DNA from: a bacterium
GTDB lineage: Bacteria; Patescibacteriota; Gracilibacteria; JAUYGZ01
Assembly: GCA_030699855.1 (NCBI GenBank)
Contig: JAUYKR010000059.1
Coordinates: forward strand, 1 to 6,324
DNA length: 6,324 bases
Reading direction: 5' to 3'
The notes under the pieces are model-generated. The model did no database searches, was not told the origin of the DNA, and was given only the letters and a program-made list of their open reading frames with translations. A program made the position numbers and the translations under genes. Of this stretch, positions 5,656 to 6,324 are shown in pieces; position 1 is the first letter of the stretch, and every line of letters begins with the position of its first letter.

Positions 5656-6324
5656 CTCCCCCTATCTGTTTGAAGTCGGATCGCTTGGGATCCGCTACTA
5701 CTCGCTGGCCTACCTGCTGGGCCTGGGAGCGGCTTATTGGTGGCTGACCAGAGTGGGAAAATACGAGCGCGAGAAGGTGGCAGATCTGGTGGTTTACTCC
5801 TTGCTGGCGATCGTGGTCGGAGGCCGCCTGGGCTACGTCTTTTTCTATCGCCCGGAGCTGATCTGGACAGATTTTTTTGAAATTTTCAAGGTCTGGCACG
5901 GAGGCCTCAGCTTTCACGGCGGACTGATCGCGGTGATTCTTTTCGCCTGTTGGTTCGCGCGAAAGCAAGGATGGCAGCTCCTCAGATTATTTGACAACAT
6001 TGTCATTCCGGCAGCTCTTGGGTTGGCATTGGCCACGGTCGGGAATTTTTTTAACAGCGAGCTGTGGGGCCGGGTGACGAGCGTACCCTGGTGCTTCCAG
6101 GTTCCGGAGCTGGAAGGCTGCCGCCACCCCTCCATGCTGTACCAGAGTTTGAAAAATCTGATCCTGATGAGCATTCTCAGTCTGATCTCTTTTCGCAGGC
6201 CGAAGGCGGGAACGGTGGGCGCCTTTTTCCTCATCGGCTACGGCATCGGCCGCAGCCTGATCGAAACCCTGTGGCGGGAACCGAGCTGGGTATTCCTAAA
6301 TATAACCGCCGGAACCTGGCTGAG
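5639..6324 (+). CDS. lgt: Prolipoprotein diacylglyceryl transferase Lgt, 3' partial
   Basis: The frame runs off the right edge after 228 residues; family members are usually about 260-290 long. Lgt transfers diacylglycerol from phosphatidylglycerol to the lipobox cysteine of prolipoproteins in the cytoplasmic membrane. Recognisable segments are GGRLGYVFFY (61-70), the signature around H93 (LSFHGGL, matching E. coli H103), GNFFNSELWGR (135-145, with N136 and E141 matching N146 and E151), HPSMLYQ (163-169) and YGIGRSLIE (201-209, with R205 and E209 matching R239 and E243). Hydrophobic segments lie near 20-36, 47-70, 90-107, 117-138, 171-185 and 191-211. The residue matching essential R143 is T133, a marked departure. 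The ATG at 5639 is the first start after an in-frame TAA (5624-5626), so the 17-base overlap with miaB is real and suggests translational coupling. No separate promoter or Shine-Dalgarno site is seen. Confidence 0.93.
   Translation, partial: MLTPPSSPYLFEVGSLGIRYYSLAYLLGLGAAYWWLTRVGKYEREKVADLVVYSLLAIVVGGRLGYVFFYRPELIWTDFFEIFKVWHGGLSFHGGLIAVILFACWFARKQGWQLLRLFDNIVIPAALGLALATVGNFFNSELWGRVTSVPWCFQVPELEGCRHPSMLYQSLKNLILMSILSLISFRRPKAGTVGAFFLIGYGIGRSLIETLWREPSWVFLNITAGTWL

Noticed and set aside
3..6324. Reassigned UGA codon (Gracilibacteria/SR1-type code), prompted by four stops all being TAA or TAG
   Set aside because: The recognised proteins read through at full length with no in-frame TGA at conserved glycines, and glycine is encoded by GGN throughout. 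Four stops are too few to argue from.

Overview
The window carries five protein-coding genes, all on the + strand. Three are complete and the two at the edges are cut by the window ends. In order they are: a class B penicillin-binding protein related to FtsI (5' end missing), a PrsW-family membrane metalloprotease, a BRO-N/DinD-type protein, the tRNA methylthiotransferase MiaB, and the prolipoprotein diacylglyceryl transferase Lgt (3' end missing). No rRNA, tRNA, CRISPR array or insertion sequence was seen.

The organism is a bacterium with roughly balanced base composition that uses an ordinary sigma70-type promoter (TTGnnA, 16-17 bp spacer, TATnAT). None of the four visible start codons has a Shine-Dalgarno sequence. 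The long reading frames are continuous under the standard code, and the four visible stops are TAA or TAG. The divergent PBP, the DinD-like BRO protein and the lack of Shine-Dalgarno sites made me think of a Patescibacteria/CPR lineage, perhaps Peregrinibacteria-like. That is an impression from protein style only and is weakly supported.

Layout: bases 1-2015 encode the PBP (peptidoglycan cross-linking). An 85-base gap holds a clear promoter for the PrsW-like gene (2101-3039). Bases 3040-3309 form an AT-rich intergenic region with a promoter and a cluster of symmetric and directly repeated motifs just ahead of the BRO-N gene (3310-4128). The 99-base gap that follows holds a perfect 15-base palindrome and a promoter for miaB (4228-5655). 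lgt starts inside the end of miaB (17-base overlap), so these two are very probably one transcription unit.

Three of the five genes act in the cell envelope: PBP, membrane protease and lipoprotein acylation. MiaB acts on tRNA. The BRO-N gene looks like an accessory gene placed among housekeeping genes. I do not see a clearly new multi-gene system. The points most worth following are an Lgt lacking the arginine considered essential in E. coli, an apparent internal duplication plus an insertion in the PBP, operator-like symmetry at the BRO-N promoter, and the short, Shine-Dalgarno-free leaders.
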